From: Chloroflexota bacterium
GTDB taxonomy: Bacteria > Chloroflexota > Anaerolineae > Anaerolineales > Villigracilaceae
DNA: 64,000 nucleotides
Direction: 5' to 3'
NCBI GenBank assembly: GCA_016213105.1
Contig: JACRBN010000025.1
Location: forward strand, 372,001 to 436,000
The notes under the pieces were generated by a model. The model was not told the origin of the DNA and made no database searches. It saw nothing but the letters and a program-made list of their open reading frames with translations. The position numbers were made by a program, and so were the translations under genes. This document shows, one piece after another, positions 14,049 through 22,508 of this stretch (its first letter is position 1; every line of letters starts with the position of its first letter).

Positions 14049-16379
14049 TTATTGTCTTTTCACACCCCAGATCCAGATCGTGCCATCACTACCCATTGTA
14101 ATCAAATATCGACCATCTAAGCTGAAAAGCGGGTTTGCATATCGAAGTGATGATTGGTTGTTTATCTTTGCCAGTAAAACACCAGTCTTCACATCCCAAA
14201 AGGCAAGTCCATCCTCTTCCGTTATGAAAATTCGCGCATCGGGGGACATGGAAATATCGCCATAATATTTAGAGTAGTCCCTCCACACTGGCCACATATA
14301 ATTATTGATTTTATGATCACCAAGAAATGTGGTCACAGGGGTGTCTTGATCCGTTGACCACAATTCGATATAACCGTCTTTGCGATTATGAACGAAGTAA
14401 GGCTGATCTTGTATTAGTTCCAATCCACCTTCTTCTTCGGCCGCTACCTCAAATACCTTTCTCCCGGAGTGAATATCATATACCGCGACATGCATGTCTT
14501 TCCATGGATTTTCACCAGACGTATAAAGGATGGCAATCCTGCCTTTTGAGGACACTGGACTGATTCTTTGTACATAAATTAGGTCTTGCCCATTACTAAA
14601 AGCATACAAATCCTTCCAGCTTTTAACATCCAGAACATGGATTTTTTGGTCTTGTCCAATAAAGATACACTTCTGGCCATTAGGATAACAGTAAACTCCA
14701 TCTGCTCTTTGAATTGAACGTGTTTCTTTTCCAGTATCAAGATTCCACTCATGTATCCCGTTATTATCTACAATGATCTCTGTTGAAGGATCCATGCCAG
14801 GGTAAATCTTAATGAGTCTCTGCCCGCTCGGAGTATGCTCCCACAATATCTTGCCAGTTTTGGTATCTACTACCCGAAGTGTGTATCCCATGTATCTGGA
14901 GTAGTCAATGAAAAATTGACCGTTGCTGATTTCATGACCACTTAAGATCATCTTTGATCCATCTGCATTTATACCAGTTAGACCGGGTCCCTTTGTGGAT
15001 AGACCTGAATCCAAGAAAGGGAATGATTCAATACTCGCGTGTGTGAACTTGCCAGTTTTTATATCCAAAATGGAATTTGAATATTCCGATGGAATGACCA
15101 GCTTATCGCCATGAGCATCAAGATAGTAGCTGGGGATAAATAGAGTAGCATGACTCGGCAACGCCAATTCACTTTTAACTGTGCAAGTGGATAAGTCAAT
15201 CACTTTTAATAAGTTGGTTGACAGATCGGGTAAAACCAATTTGTCCTGTGAGTTTGGAATATCAATTGGCTGTGTCCCTGAAGCCAAATCGCAAGGTTGT
15301 GTTGTCGGTTGATCTGTGGCTCTGTAGTCAATCACCTTCCAGACAATTTCTCCTGTGGATTTCTTGATAAATTGGACTTCGCCTTTAAGAGTGTCCTTGG
15401 TTTCTCCAGTCTCAGCATCAAGAATTTTTGTTTGATAGGTGATTGAATAGCTATCGCCTTCTATTTTCTTTGTGCCGATTTGATATGCGGTGAATTTCCC
15501 GTCAGGGCTGATATCGTAAAGCTTGCGCAATTCATCGTTGTGGAACACATCCACAATTTTGTCCGTGGACAGATCGATTTTTACCACTTCATCCGGAAAT
15601 GCATTACTCGCAAAGACTGGATTTGAAAAGAAATAAAACCACCGATTATCTACGACACGGAAATAGGCCCCCATTTGAGCATCGTTAACGCTGCACTCAT
15701 TTGCATCGAATACTTTATAACCTTCGATGGTATACAAAGCAAAATCTCCGCCTCCACTGCAAGTTCGCGAGAAGTCTTCTATCACAATATGTCGACCATC
15801 GGGTGTGAATTCGAGATGCCAGGGCTGAACCAATGGATGACTCAGCGGTAGCATTCCCACTTGTTGTTGAAGGACTGCATCCCACAAGGTCACATAATCA
15901 CTCGCTACGGCAAGCAGTTTGCTATCAGGGCTAAATGCAACCATCATAAAGCCATAATTGCCTGCATTTATGTTCAGGTAACCGGCTTGAGTTAAACCTT
16001 GGGAACGATACAAGTACACGCCAGTAGAAGTCGCTGCTGCGATAAGCGTATGGTCAGGTGAAACTTGGAGAGAGAGTAGATTCCCTTTTCCCCACCGATT
16101 AATCAATTCCAGACGCCCGATATTCTCGGGAGAGAGAATCTCTAAGTCCGAAGCGATGTTCCCCAGAGGGACAAAAGTCGGCGTTGCAGAGGGGATATAG
16201 GATGGGGAAATATAATAGAAAGCAATCGTCGGCGTCAGTGATGGCAATGGCAAAGGTGTCGTTGTGGCAGTTTGCATGTCTCGTAAAACTGGAGCCGCGT
16301 AAGGCGTCACCGGCACGCAGCCGACGAGAAGGGCAAGCGCAAAGACAACAGAGAGCAGACGGAACCATTTTTGAGACAT
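14049..16379 (-). CDS. WD40-like beta-propeller lipoprotein, AT-rich
   Basis: Predicted secreted lipoprotein of 776 aa. The ATG at 16379 is chosen because GGAGG lies just upstream. A signal peptide ends in a lipobox (ALALLVGC), followed by a Thr/Pro-rich linker (about 30-65) and repeated blades such as VSPDHTLIAAATSTGVYLY, FSPDSKLLAVASDYVTLWD and SPDARIFITEEDGLAFWD. These are typical of WD40/YVTN-type propellers, so a scaffold or binding role is likely but the partner is unknown. The gene is visibly AT-richer than its neighbours, suggesting different ancestry or relaxed selection. It is flanked on both sides by terminators, so it is probably monocistronic. Confidence 0.75.
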   Translation of the reverse strand: MSQKWFRLLSVVFALALLVGCVPVTPYAAPVLRDMQTATTTPLPLPSLTPTIAFYYISPSYIPSATPTFVPLGNIASDLEILSPENIGRLELINRWGKGNLLSLQVSPDHTLIAAATSTGVYLYRSQGLTQAGYLNINAGNYGFMMVAFSPDSKLLAVASDYVTLWDAVLQQQVGMLPLSHPLVQPWHLEFTPDGRHIVIEDFSRTCSGGGDFALYTIEGYKVFDANECSVNDAQMGAYFRVVDNRWFYFFSNPVFASNAFPDEVVKIDLSTDKIVDVFHNDELRKLYDISPDGKFTAYQIGTKKIEGDSYSITYQTKILDAETGETKDTLKGEVQFIKKSTGEIVWKVIDYRATDQPTTQPCDLASGTQPIDIPNSQDKLVLPDLSTNLLKVIDLSTCTVKSELALPSHATLFIPSYYLDAHGDKLVIPSEYSNSILDIKTGKFTHASIESFPFLDSGLSTKGPGLTGINADGSKMILSGHEISNGQFFIDYSRYMGYTLRVVDTKTGKILWEHTPSGQRLIKIYPGMDPSTEIIVDNNGIHEWNLDTGKETRSIQRADGVYCYPNGQKCIFIGQDQKIHVLDVKSWKDLYAFSNGQDLIYVQRISPVSSKGRIAILYTSGENPWKDMHVAVYDIHSGRKVFEVAAEEEGGLELIQDQPYFVHNRKDGYIELWSTDQDTPVTTFLGDHKINNYMWPVWRDYSKYYGDISMSPDARIFITEEDGLAFWDVKTGVLLAKINNQSSLRYANPLFSLDGRYLITMGSDGTIWIWGVKRQ

Positions 16380-16407
16380 ATTTTCCTCCATCGAGTTGCC
16401 TCATTAT

Positions 16408-16438
16408 AAACGAGACTGGGAAGAAGCCAGTCTCGTTT
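16408..16438 (-). terminator. Terminator after the DUF3592 gene
   Basis: A 12-bp stem AAACGAGACTGG (16408-16419) pairs with CCAGTCTCGTTT (16427-16438). It lies directly after the stop of the minus-strand DUF3592 gene and before the lipoprotein gene. Confidence 0.75.
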
Positions 16439-16457
16439 CATTTTATGATTTTGCGCG

Positions 16458-16925
16458 CTACTCCACGTGTTCCCCCCGCCGCCAGGCGCGGATCACGAAG
16501 AAGTTCGTCAGCAGCGCGGCGATGACCATGGAGGGAATCAGGCAGATGGGCATCAGCCAGCGTTCGGTGAATTTGTCGATCTGCGCGGTGTTGGGATTGG
16601 ACGGGTCATAGCGCACGCGCACCTCCTGTCCCACTTTATATTCGGGCGGGCTGGAGGCGGTGTCGCCTTCGAAGGTGTACGTCTGTCCGTTGACCTCGAA
16701 CTCGATGACGGGAGAATACACGGGACCGCCATCGGGGCTGCTGCTTTCCTCCATTTGCACGACTTTGCCCGAGGTGATCTGTCCCGTTTGTTGAAGCTGC
16801 CACGAAATGTAGCCTGCGTACGCGCCCCACAGGCAGAATCCCAGGAAGAACAGGTTGGCGACGACCAGGATGCAGCCTGTCCGCAGGTGTTGGAAGATGT
16901 TAAGACCCTTTTCGATGGTTTGCAT
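16458..16925 (-). CDS. DUF3592 membrane protein
   Basis: Small membrane protein of 155 aa. TM helices lie at about residues 19-42 and 125-145. Between them is an extracytoplasmic beta domain with the DUF3592 pattern: GKVVQMEESSSPDGGPVYSPV, FEVNGQTYTFEG, and VGQEVRVRYDPSNPNTAQID before the second helix. The function of the family is unknown. The hairpin at 16408 ends its transcript; repeat elements lie just upstream at 16953. Confidence 0.75.
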   Translation of the reverse strand: MQTIEKGLNIFQHLRTGCILVVANLFFLGFCLWGAYAGYISWQLQQTGQITSGKVVQMEESSSPDGGPVYSPVIEFEVNGQTYTFEGDTASSPPEYKVGQEVRVRYDPSNPNTAQIDKFTERWLMPICLIPSMVIAALLTNFFVIRAWRRGEHVE

Positions 16926-16952
16926 GATGTACCTCTAAAGTTAAGACTCTCC

Positions 16953-16994
16953 GCCCTGAGCAGAGCCGCGTTCTTTGCGGCGCAGTCGAAGGGC
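16953..16994 (+). repeat. Dispersed REP-like palindrome, copy 1
   Basis: GCCCT...AGGGC ends enclose an inner hairpin GCCGCG-N6-GCGGC and the core GCGGCGCAGTCGAAGG. A near-identical element lies in the opposite direction at 37354-37398. A related sequence overlaps 17032-17085 next to the amylase stop codon. Confidence 0.7.
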
Positions 16995-17031
16995 AGGGTT
17001 GGATGGATACTTTTATTTCCGCAGTCATGTG

Positions 17032-17085
17032 CGCTTCGACTGCGTTCGGACGAAGGGCGTGTCCTCACTCCGCTCAGCCCGGAGG
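17032..17085 (-). repeat. Related REP-like element next to the amylase 3' end
   Basis: On the minus strand it contains CTGAGCGGAGTGAGGACA and CGCAGTCGAAGCGC, which resemble the element at 16953. It supplies the last codons of the amylase gene, so that reading frame ends inside the repeat. Confidence 0.5.
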
Positions 17086-18417
17086 GATTGGCGCGTAGAC
17101 GGCGTATCCACGCGGGGGGGCGAAGAATTGGGCGCGGCCGTCGGCTCCCGTGGACTGGTCTGCGGGGCGCTGGCCGTCGGTTTTGCTCCACCAGGCGACG
17201 GGTTCGAAGGAGGTGTTGCGCCACTGGGTGTCGACCCAGGCTCCGTTCCAACTGTCGCCGCGGTTGTTGAGGACGTAGATCAGCCCGGGCGCGGAGCCGT
17301 ATCCGCTGCGCTGCATGATGTAGAGGTCGTCGTTCAGGAAGAGGGTCGAGGCGCTGCCCGCGGCGTAGTTCTCGTGGACGCCAACCAGGGCGGCGATCCC
17401 GTTGGGGGTTCCTTCCAGGGCCAGATCGTAGTTGAAGTAATCCTTCCAGAAGACGCAGGGATAGCCTTCATGCGTGAGGATGTAGGAGTAGGCCAGCAGT
17501 TTGTCGTTGGTGATGGGACGGCCCTCGTCGCGCAGGTCGTGGTTCTCGACGAAGGTGACCACGGACTGCGGCTGTTGCTTGAGGACGGTATCCCAGGTGG
17601 CGAGGTTGCGCAGGCTGAAGCCGTACTCGTCGCACACGGCCTTGAGCAGTTCGCGCAGGGGGAAGTCGAAGGCGTCGACGGGGTTGGAGTTGGAGAAGTT
17701 GGCCAGGTCGACCCAGTTCTCGATGGCGTGGGCGTTGTCCCAGAATTCGGCCACGCCGTAGGGTCGGATGTACTGGCCGTCCCGCAGGTAGCGGTATTCC
17801 TGGATGGCCTGGATGGTGTAGGCGCCGTAGCCCTTGACGAAGTCGTAGCGGAAGCCGTCGAAGCCGACCTCCTCGATCAGCCAGCGGGCGAATTGGAGCA
17901 GTTCGCCGTAGACGGTTGGGTTGCGGTGCGAAAGGTCGGGCATGTCGCCGAAGGCCATCTCGTCCCAGGACTCGTACATGTTGGGATGGAAACATTCCCA
18001 GTTGCGCGGGAACCTGCCGCTCCTGGGATTGAAAAACGTCCAGCGCGACTGGCCCGTGATGGGATTCACTTCCTGCTCGTCCGCGCCGTTGTTGTGGTTG
18101 ACGACGATGTCGGCGATCAGGCTCATGTGGTATCCGTGCGCGTCGCGGATGAGCGCATCCAACTCCTGGCGGGTGCCGAACCAGGTGGGGATGCCGCCCT
18201 TCTGGTCGTATTCGCCCAGGTCGTAGAAGTCGTAGGGATCGTAGCCCATGGAGGGGCCGCTGATGTTGCCCGCCTTGTGCGCGGGCGGCAGCCAGAGGGA
18301 GGTGAAGCCCGCCTGCGCCAGAACGGGGAGCTTGCTCCGAATGTAATTCCACCATTGGTATTCCCTGCCTTCCTCGCGGGGGCAGTCCCAGTAAAAGGTT
18401 TGCAGCATGACGCCCAT
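17074..18417 (-). CDS. Alpha-amylase, glycoside hydrolase family 13, apparently cytoplasmic
   Basis: Hydrolyses alpha-1,4-glucan. 447 aa with no signal peptide, so probably acts on intracellular glycogen or imported maltodextrin. The GH13 conserved regions are present: ADIVVNHNNG, FRYDFVKGYG (nucleophile Asp), GVAEFWD (acid/base Glu) and FVENHD (stabiliser Asp). The N-terminus MGVMLQTFYWDCP and the QKGGIPTWFGTRQELDALI region resemble the AmyS-like cytoplasmic subgroup. The C-terminal beta-sandwich ends at ...GYAVYAPIPPG. The 3' end lies in a repeat element. No maltose transporter is nearby. Confidence 0.9.
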   Translation of the reverse strand: MGVMLQTFYWDCPREEGREYQWWNYIRSKLPVLAQAGFTSLWLPPAHKAGNISGPSMGYDPYDFYDLGEYDQKGGIPTWFGTRQELDALIRDAHGYHMSLIADIVVNHNNGADEQEVNPITGQSRWTFFNPRSGRFPRNWECFHPNMYESWDEMAFGDMPDLSHRNPTVYGELLQFARWLIEEVGFDGFRYDFVKGYGAYTIQAIQEYRYLRDGQYIRPYGVAEFWDNAHAIENWVDLANFSNSNPVDAFDFPLRELLKAVCDEYGFSLRNLATWDTVLKQQPQSVVTFVENHDLRDEGRPITNDKLLAYSYILTHEGYPCVFWKDYFNYDLALEGTPNGIAALVGVHENYAAGSASTLFLNDDLYIMQRSGYGSAPGLIYVLNNRGDSWNGAWVDTQWRNTSFEPVAWWSKTDGQRPADQSTGADGRAQFFAPPRGYAVYAPIPPG

Positions 18418-18508
18418 AAAGTGTTCTCCTCGTGCGTGGTTTGAGGCATTGTACTGGAAAAGGAACAGGGCTGGCCTCCCTCGCCAGTCCTGTCGTTCCA
18501 GGTCGAAG

Positions 18509-18922
18509 TCAGTCCTTCAGGTCGATGCCCACCACCAGCGAGGTGCGCGCCCATTCGCTGAGGGCGCGGCCCACATGCCAGCCCTGATATTTGGCCGCCA
18601 GCAGGTGACGGGCGTTCCAGTCCTCCTCCGCGTCGCTGACGGGATGGGCCAGGCCGTCGAAAAAATGTTCTCCGATCCTGACCGTGACCTGCGGGTCTTT
18701 CAATAAGTTCTTTACCCAGTCGGATCTGTCTCCGCCGCCCGAGAGCAGGTAGAGCCGCCCGCCCTGGATGCCGAACCAGATCTCGATCTCGTGCGGGTTG
18801 CCCGTCCTGCGCCCGCGGGTGGTGACGTAGCAGTATTGTTCCTTTGCCAGTGTGGACAGTTGGGCGGCCCGGCCCAGTTCATCGGACGTGTTCTTCAGGC
18901 TCATGATCGAGTCTGCGCACAT
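18509..18922 (-). CDS. Nitroreductase/F420-dependent oxidoreductase of the Ddn type
   Basis: Split-barrel flavin/deazaflavin-binding protein, 137 aa. The ATG at 18922 is preferred because AGGAGG sits 5 nt upstream; a longer reading exists to 18958. The pattern YVTTRGRRTGNPHEIEIWF, then LYLLSGGGDRSDWVKNL and PQVTVRIGE, is characteristic of the deazaflavin (F420)-dependent nitroreductase family. It may reduce quinones, nitro compounds or enones using F420H2. An NADP-F420 reductase-like gene at 39906 supports F420 use by this organism. The exact substrate is unknown. Confidence 0.78.
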   Translation of the reverse strand: MCADSIMSLKNTSDELGRAAQLSTLAKEQYCYVTTRGRRTGNPHEIEIWFGIQGGRLYLLSGGGDRSDWVKNLLKDPQVTVRIGEHFFDGLAHPVSDAEEDWNARHLLAAKYQGWHVGRALSEWARTSLVVGIDLKD

Positions 18923-19147
18923 GAAAACCTCCTGCACCACCAAATTGGATAATCGCACTCGTAATTATAGACGCTTCATCGCTCGAAATCAATCGATTCC
19001 CAACTCCTTCCAATTCTGTTCCTCCCAGCAGGCCCCGTCAGACCCGCGCGAGCGGACGGGCAGGGGCGGGACCAATCGGCTATTTGCGCGGGAACCCGCC
19101 CGGGGGAGAATGGGGCCGTTCCGTACCCCGTTCGCGTTGGAGACATC

Positions 19148-19627
19148 ATGGAAACGCAGGAAAAAGCATCCAGCCCTTCCCAACTGGTCATCGAAGATTT
19201 TGAATTCGTCATCGTGTGGATTGCAGGCGCACTCTTCGCCCTGTGGGGCGGCCTCAGCCTGGCCTTCTTCCCGCCCAAAATTCTGGTATTGCAGATCATC
19301 GATCCCATGACCCTGGTCTGCGGACTGGTGATGCTGCTGCTCTACCCCAGGCTCAAGGTCGTGGCTGACCGTCCCACGCGCACCCTGCGGCTGGAGTACC
19401 GCTACCTGTTGTTCCGCCGCACGCGGAAGATTCCCTTCGACGAGATCGCTGCCATCCGCGCCGAGTACAGCCGATCCACCGACAGCAACGGTCACAGCAG
19501 TTCAGGCTATCGCCTGGTGGCGGAACTGGTCAACGGGCGGAGCGTCCCCTTCCGCACCTCCTTTGGCGGCGCGGACCCCAGAGATGCCACCCGTTTACAG
19601 GGTTTCATCCGACGCGTGACGCGCTGA
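19148..19627 (+). CDS. Small membrane protein with PH-like C-terminal domain
   Basis: Unrecognised protein of 159 aa. Two TM helices (about 23-42 and 51-68) are followed by a soluble domain (VVADRPTRTLRLEYRYLLFRRTRKIPFDEIAAI) that looks like the beta-rich fold of bacterial PH/YdbT-like proteins. A weak RBS (GGAG) precedes the ATG. Flanked by repeat-rich DNA downstream. Function unknown. Confidence 0.6.
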   Translation: METQEKASSPSQLVIEDFEFVIVWIAGALFALWGGLSLAFFPPKILVLQIIDPMTLVCGLVMLLLYPRLKVVADRPTRTLRLEYRYLLFRRTRKIPFDEIAAIRAEYSRSTDSNGHSSSGYRLVAELVNGRSVPFRTSFGGADPRDATRLQGFIRRVTR

Positions 19628-19639
19628 CCTGCCGCGCGA

Positions 19640-19880
19640 TCAACCTTCCCGCCAGAGGAGCGCCGCCAGGGACACCAGGACAAGCATCAGAATGGGGAGA
19701 TTCTTCTTGTTGAAATTTGCCCCCGCGCATAAAGTCTTCGATCTCGCGGGCTGCGCGCACCGCAAAGATAAGCAATGATAAAAACGCGGCTCCTATGTAG
19801 AAGATGTGCTGCTGCCTCGGGTGGAAAAAATTGGCATTCCCGTTTTTCAAAAGTAGCTTGACAATCTCTAAATATGTCAC
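19640..19880 (-). pseudogene. Frameshifted remnant of a small membrane protein gene
   Basis: From 19880 one frame reads a TM helix (FYIGAAFLSLLIFAVRAAR) up to EDFMRGG. Removing one G from a GGGGG run near 19725 continues into ANFNKKNLPILMLVLVSLAA and a stop at 19640. Both halves look like real membrane segments, so a gene was probably disrupted by a single-base insertion, or the run was miscalled. The 5' end abuts a dispersed repeat, so the N-terminus may also be missing. Confidence 0.4.
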
Positions 19881-19899
19881 CCTGAGCGAAGCGAAGGGT
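19879..19899 (+). repeat. Dispersed palindrome ACCCTGAGCG...GAAGGGT
   Basis: A short inverted repeat of the CCCTGAGC-N-GAAGGG class, related to the elements at 60197 and 62407. The following 100 bp (19900-20000) hold more palindromic sequence (GGTCTCTACCACGGGTAAGAGACTC broken into two arms) and no gene. Confidence 0.6.
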
Positions 19900-20052
19900 C
19901 TCTACCACGGGTAAGAGACTCTTCGGTTGCGACAAACACGCTCCCTCACATCGTTCCGACACTTGCACCAGCACGCAAGTGCAGTTGTGTCCTTCGGGAG
20001 AGCGACACAAATTTGGACTTTGAGAAAGCCATAAGCTCGAATGGAAATTTTC

Positions 20053-20081
20053 TTGACACGGATGATTCCCTTGGATAAAAT
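20053..20081 (+). promoter_or_regulatory. Strong sigma70-type promoter for the RIO kinase transcript
   Basis: A perfect TTGACA (20053-20058), 17-nt spacer and TAAAAT (20076-20081). It is the best consensus promoter in the window and lies 240 nt before the kinase gene, so the mRNA has a long leader. Confidence 0.85.
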
Positions 20082-20123
20082 GAGAACTCTGTTGTCCAAA
20101 AACAAGAAAGGAGGCACGAAAAT

Positions 20124-20186
20124 ATGATGACCATTCTCTCATCCCAAAATTCTGTTTTGAGCGCGCCTCCCGCTGGTGGATTTTAG
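20124..20186 (+). CDS. Leader peptide, 20 residues, upstream of the RIO kinase
   Basis: A short ORF (MMTILSSQ ... APPAGGF) begins 9 nt after a near-ideal AAGGAGG (20108-20114), so translation is very likely. The same GGAGG region can pair with CGCGCCTCC at 20162-20170 inside the ORF, which would hide the ribosome-binding site. It is followed by two terminator hairpins before the kinase. This arrangement suggests a regulatory leader rather than a functional small protein. No run of one amino acid is seen. Confidence 0.6.
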   Translation: MMTILSSQNSVLSAPPAGGF

Positions 20187-20217
20187 CAACGATTGTATTT
20201 GTTCATTTTGAGCATCC

Positions 20218-20288
20218 AACCGCAGGCGTGGCTCACCCTGCGGTTTTTGATTCTGTCATCAGCGCAGGGCGCAACCCTGCGTTTTTTT
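20218..20288 (+). promoter_or_regulatory. Tandem terminator hairpins in the RIO kinase leader (attenuator candidate)
   Basis: Hairpin 1 is AACCGCAGG/CCTGCGGTT (20218-20226 with 20237-20245) plus T5. Hairpin 2 is CGCAGGG/CCCTGCG (20263-20269 with 20275-20281) plus T7. A fifth segment, ACCGCAGG, follows at 20289-20296 next to AGGAGG. The right arm of each hairpin can instead pair with the next CGCAGG segment, giving mutually exclusive folds. Both lie between promoter and kinase gene. Confidence 0.65.
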
Positions 20289-20320
20289 ACCGCAGGAGGT
20301 TTTATACAGGAAAATCAACA

Positions 20321-21166
20321 ATGAAAATTGCTCCAAACAAGTTGGATGTGGAAGACCTGGAAGTCCAAAATTTCGTAAAATTCAAAAGCAAAAAGCGCAA
20401 GCTGACAGGCAAACAGTCGGTATCGCAGCTCATTTCCCACGCTGAAAATGCGTCAAATCCCAACGCGAAGTTCGAGAATCCCGACCTGAACATACTCTCC
20501 AAGCTGGGTTTTCTGGACGAGTTGATTTGCGGCATCAAGACGGGAAAAGAGGCCTCGGTCTTTCTCGGTAGAAATTCAGATGGATTGGTGGCCGTAAAAA
20601 TGTACACGGATCTGCGGGTGCGCTCCTTCAGGCGGGATGCATCCTACCGGGAAGGCAGGTTCATCGGCGATGCAAGGATGGAAAAGGCCATCAAACAGGG
20701 CAGCGAGGCGGGCCTCGACGCCCATCAGATTCTCTGGGTGCAGGAGGAGTTCAGGCAGATGCAGCATCTAGATGGGCATGGCGTCGTCGTGCCGAAGGCC
20801 ATCGCCGTCCAGGGAATTTCGCTGGTCATGGAATTCATCGGGGACGAACATGGGAATCCCGCCCCGCGCATCTCCGACCTGAAAATGGAAAGGGACGAGG
20901 CGCAGGAAGCCTTCAGGCAATCGGTGCGGAACCTGGCCCTGATCGTGGGATCAGGCCGGGTGCACGGCGACTATTCCACGTTCAACATTCTATGGCACAA
21001 TGGAAAGGCGGTTGTCATCGATTTTCCACAGGTGTTGGAATTCAAGCACAACCCGAATGCGCGCGCCTTCCTCGAAAGGGATATCCGCTCCCTGTGCAAA
21101 TCCTTCCAAAAGCAGGGCGTGCAGGCCGTCGAAGCAAACGTATTGAGAGAAATCCGAACAGCTTAA
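20321..21166 (+). CDS. RIO-family serine kinase/ATPase
   Basis: Atypical protein kinase of the RIO1-like family, 281 aa. The ATG at 20321 is chosen because the homologous part starts near here and CAGGA lies upstream. Kinase features: nucleotide-binding region GKEASVFLG, the Lys in VAVKMYTDLR, hinge-like VMEFIGDEHGNPAPRI, catalytic loop VHGDYSTFNILW and metal-binding IDFPQ. RIO kinases are best known in archaeal and eukaryotic ribosome maturation; the bacterial role is less defined. The peptidase gene follows after 11 nt, so the two share a transcript. Its leader carries terminators and a translated small ORF. Confidence 0.9.
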   Translation: MKIAPNKLDVEDLEVQNFVKFKSKKRKLTGKQSVSQLISHAENASNPNAKFENPDLNILSKLGFLDELICGIKTGKEASVFLGRNSDGLVAVKMYTDLRVRSFRRDASYREGRFIGDARMEKAIKQGSEAGLDAHQILWVQEEFRQMQHLDGHGVVVPKAIAVQGISLVMEFIGDEHGNPAPRISDLKMERDEAQEAFRQSVRNLALIVGSGRVHGDYSTFNILWHNGKAVVIDFPQVLEFKHNPNARAFLERDIRSLCKSFQKQGVQAVEANVLREIRTA

Positions 21167-21177
21167 AAGGAGACAAA

Positions 21178-22437
21178 ATGGACAAAGGCTTTTACAGCGG
21201 GAACCGGCAAAGGCTGGCCGCACACATGACAGACGGCGACGTCATGCTGTTCTTCAGTGGAGAAAGCGTGCGAAAAAGCGCGGATGAGGATTTCCCGTTT
21301 TTTACCAACCGCAATTTCCTGTATTTGACGGGCATAAAACAGGAACGCTCCGCGCTGCTGCTGCAAAAGAAGAGCGGGCTCACCAGTGAGTGCCTGTTCG
21401 TTGCCAAACCCGATCTTGAGCGCGAGGTCTGGACAGGCCGTCGCTTCACGGAGTCAGAGACCCGCGAGATCAGCGGGGTGGAAGGGATCGAAGACATCGA
21501 AACCCTCGACAGGACCGTGAATGAACTGCTGTCCTTCCGAAATGTCACGACCCTTTGGCTGTGTTTCGACGCGCTGGCATCGGAACGTTCATTCGATATC
21601 GAGCGCGAATTCGCGAAGCACATCCAGGGCAGGCATCCGCATATCGTGATCAGGAACAGCTATCCGCTGCTCGCCGCCATGCGCAAGATCAAGGCGCCCC
21701 AGGAGATCGACGCCATCCGCAAAGCGATGCGGATCACCGAGGCGGGGATTCGGCGCATGATGCGGGTTGCGAAACCAGGCGTGATGGAATACGAACTGGA
21801 AGCGGAATTCAATTCAGAGCTGGCCGCGCATGGACAGCGCCGCAGCGCCTTTCCGTCCATCATTGCGGGCGGGGAGCGGATATTCTATCTGCACTATGCA
21901 AATCCCATGTCGGCCATCGCGGACGGCGAGTTGATCCTGTCCGATGTGGGCACGGCCTGCGACGAATATTGCACCGACATCTCGCGTGTATTCCCCGCGA
22001 ACGGTCATTTCAGTGAGCGGCAGGCGCAGCTATACCAGGTCGCCTATGCGGCCAATCGCGCGGTCATGGCGCAGGTGCGACCGGGCGTATTCTTCCCCCA
22101 GTTGAACCGCACCTGCCGGGAAGCGTCCTTCGAAGGGCTCAAGGCGCTGGGTCTGTTGGATGATTTCGCGGACATCCGCAAGTACGTCTGGCATGGCGTC
22201 ACGCACCACGTGGGGCTGGATACCCATGACGTGGGCGGATATGACGAACCCATGGCGGAAAACATGGTGTTCGTCGTGGACGCGGGCATTTACGTCCGTG
22301 AGTGGGGCATCGGACTGCGCATCGAGGACAACGTGCTCGTGACGCTGGATGGATGCGAGAACCTGTCCGCGGCGATTCCGTCGACGATCGAAGAGATCGA
22401 GAGCTTCATGGCGCATGGACATGAGCAGCCGCGCTGA
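21178..22437 (+). CDS. Aminopeptidase P family (M24B) peptidase
   Basis: Metallopeptidase that removes N-terminal residues, typically before proline. 419 aa starting at ATG 21178 after AAAAGGAG. An N-terminal creatinase-like domain (LFFSGESVRKSADEDFPFFTNRNFLYLTG, shown here as one region) precedes the pita-bread catalytic domain. Metal ligands are visible in LSDVGTACDEYCTDISR (two Asp), WHGVTHHVGLDTHD (His), and two Glu in the C-terminal RIEDNVLV region and its preceding strand. It is the second gene of the RIO kinase operon and ends at a bidirectional terminator. Exact specificity is not decidable. Confidence 0.9.
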   Translation: MDKGFYSGNRQRLAAHMTDGDVMLFFSGESVRKSADEDFPFFTNRNFLYLTGIKQERSALLLQKKSGLTSECLFVAKPDLEREVWTGRRFTESETREISGVEGIEDIETLDRTVNELLSFRNVTTLWLCFDALASERSFDIEREFAKHIQGRHPHIVIRNSYPLLAAMRKIKAPQEIDAIRKAMRITEAGIRRMMRVAKPGVMEYELEAEFNSELAAHGQRRSAFPSIIAGGERIFYLHYANPMSAIADGELILSDVGTACDEYCTDISRVFPANGHFSERQAQLYQVAYAANRAVMAQVRPGVFFPQLNRTCREASFEGLKALGLLDDFADIRKYVWHGVTHHVGLDTHDVGGYDEPMAENMVFVVDAGIYVREWGIGLRIEDNVLVTLDGCENLSAAIPSTIEEIESFMAHGHEQPR

Positions 22438-22476
22438 AAGGGTTGTCCGTCCCTTGTGCCAACCCATCAGGTAAAC

Positions 22477-22506
22477 AAAATCCCGACAGATGACTGTCGG
22501 GATTTT
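22477..22506. terminator. Terminator between the peptidase and tRNA-Val
   Basis: A 13-bp perfect stem AAAATCCCGACAG (22477-22489) pairs with CTGTCGGGATTTT (22494-22506). It ends in T-runs on both strands, so it serves the plus-strand peptidase and the minus-strand tRNA. Confidence 0.85.
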
Positions 22507-22508
22507 AG

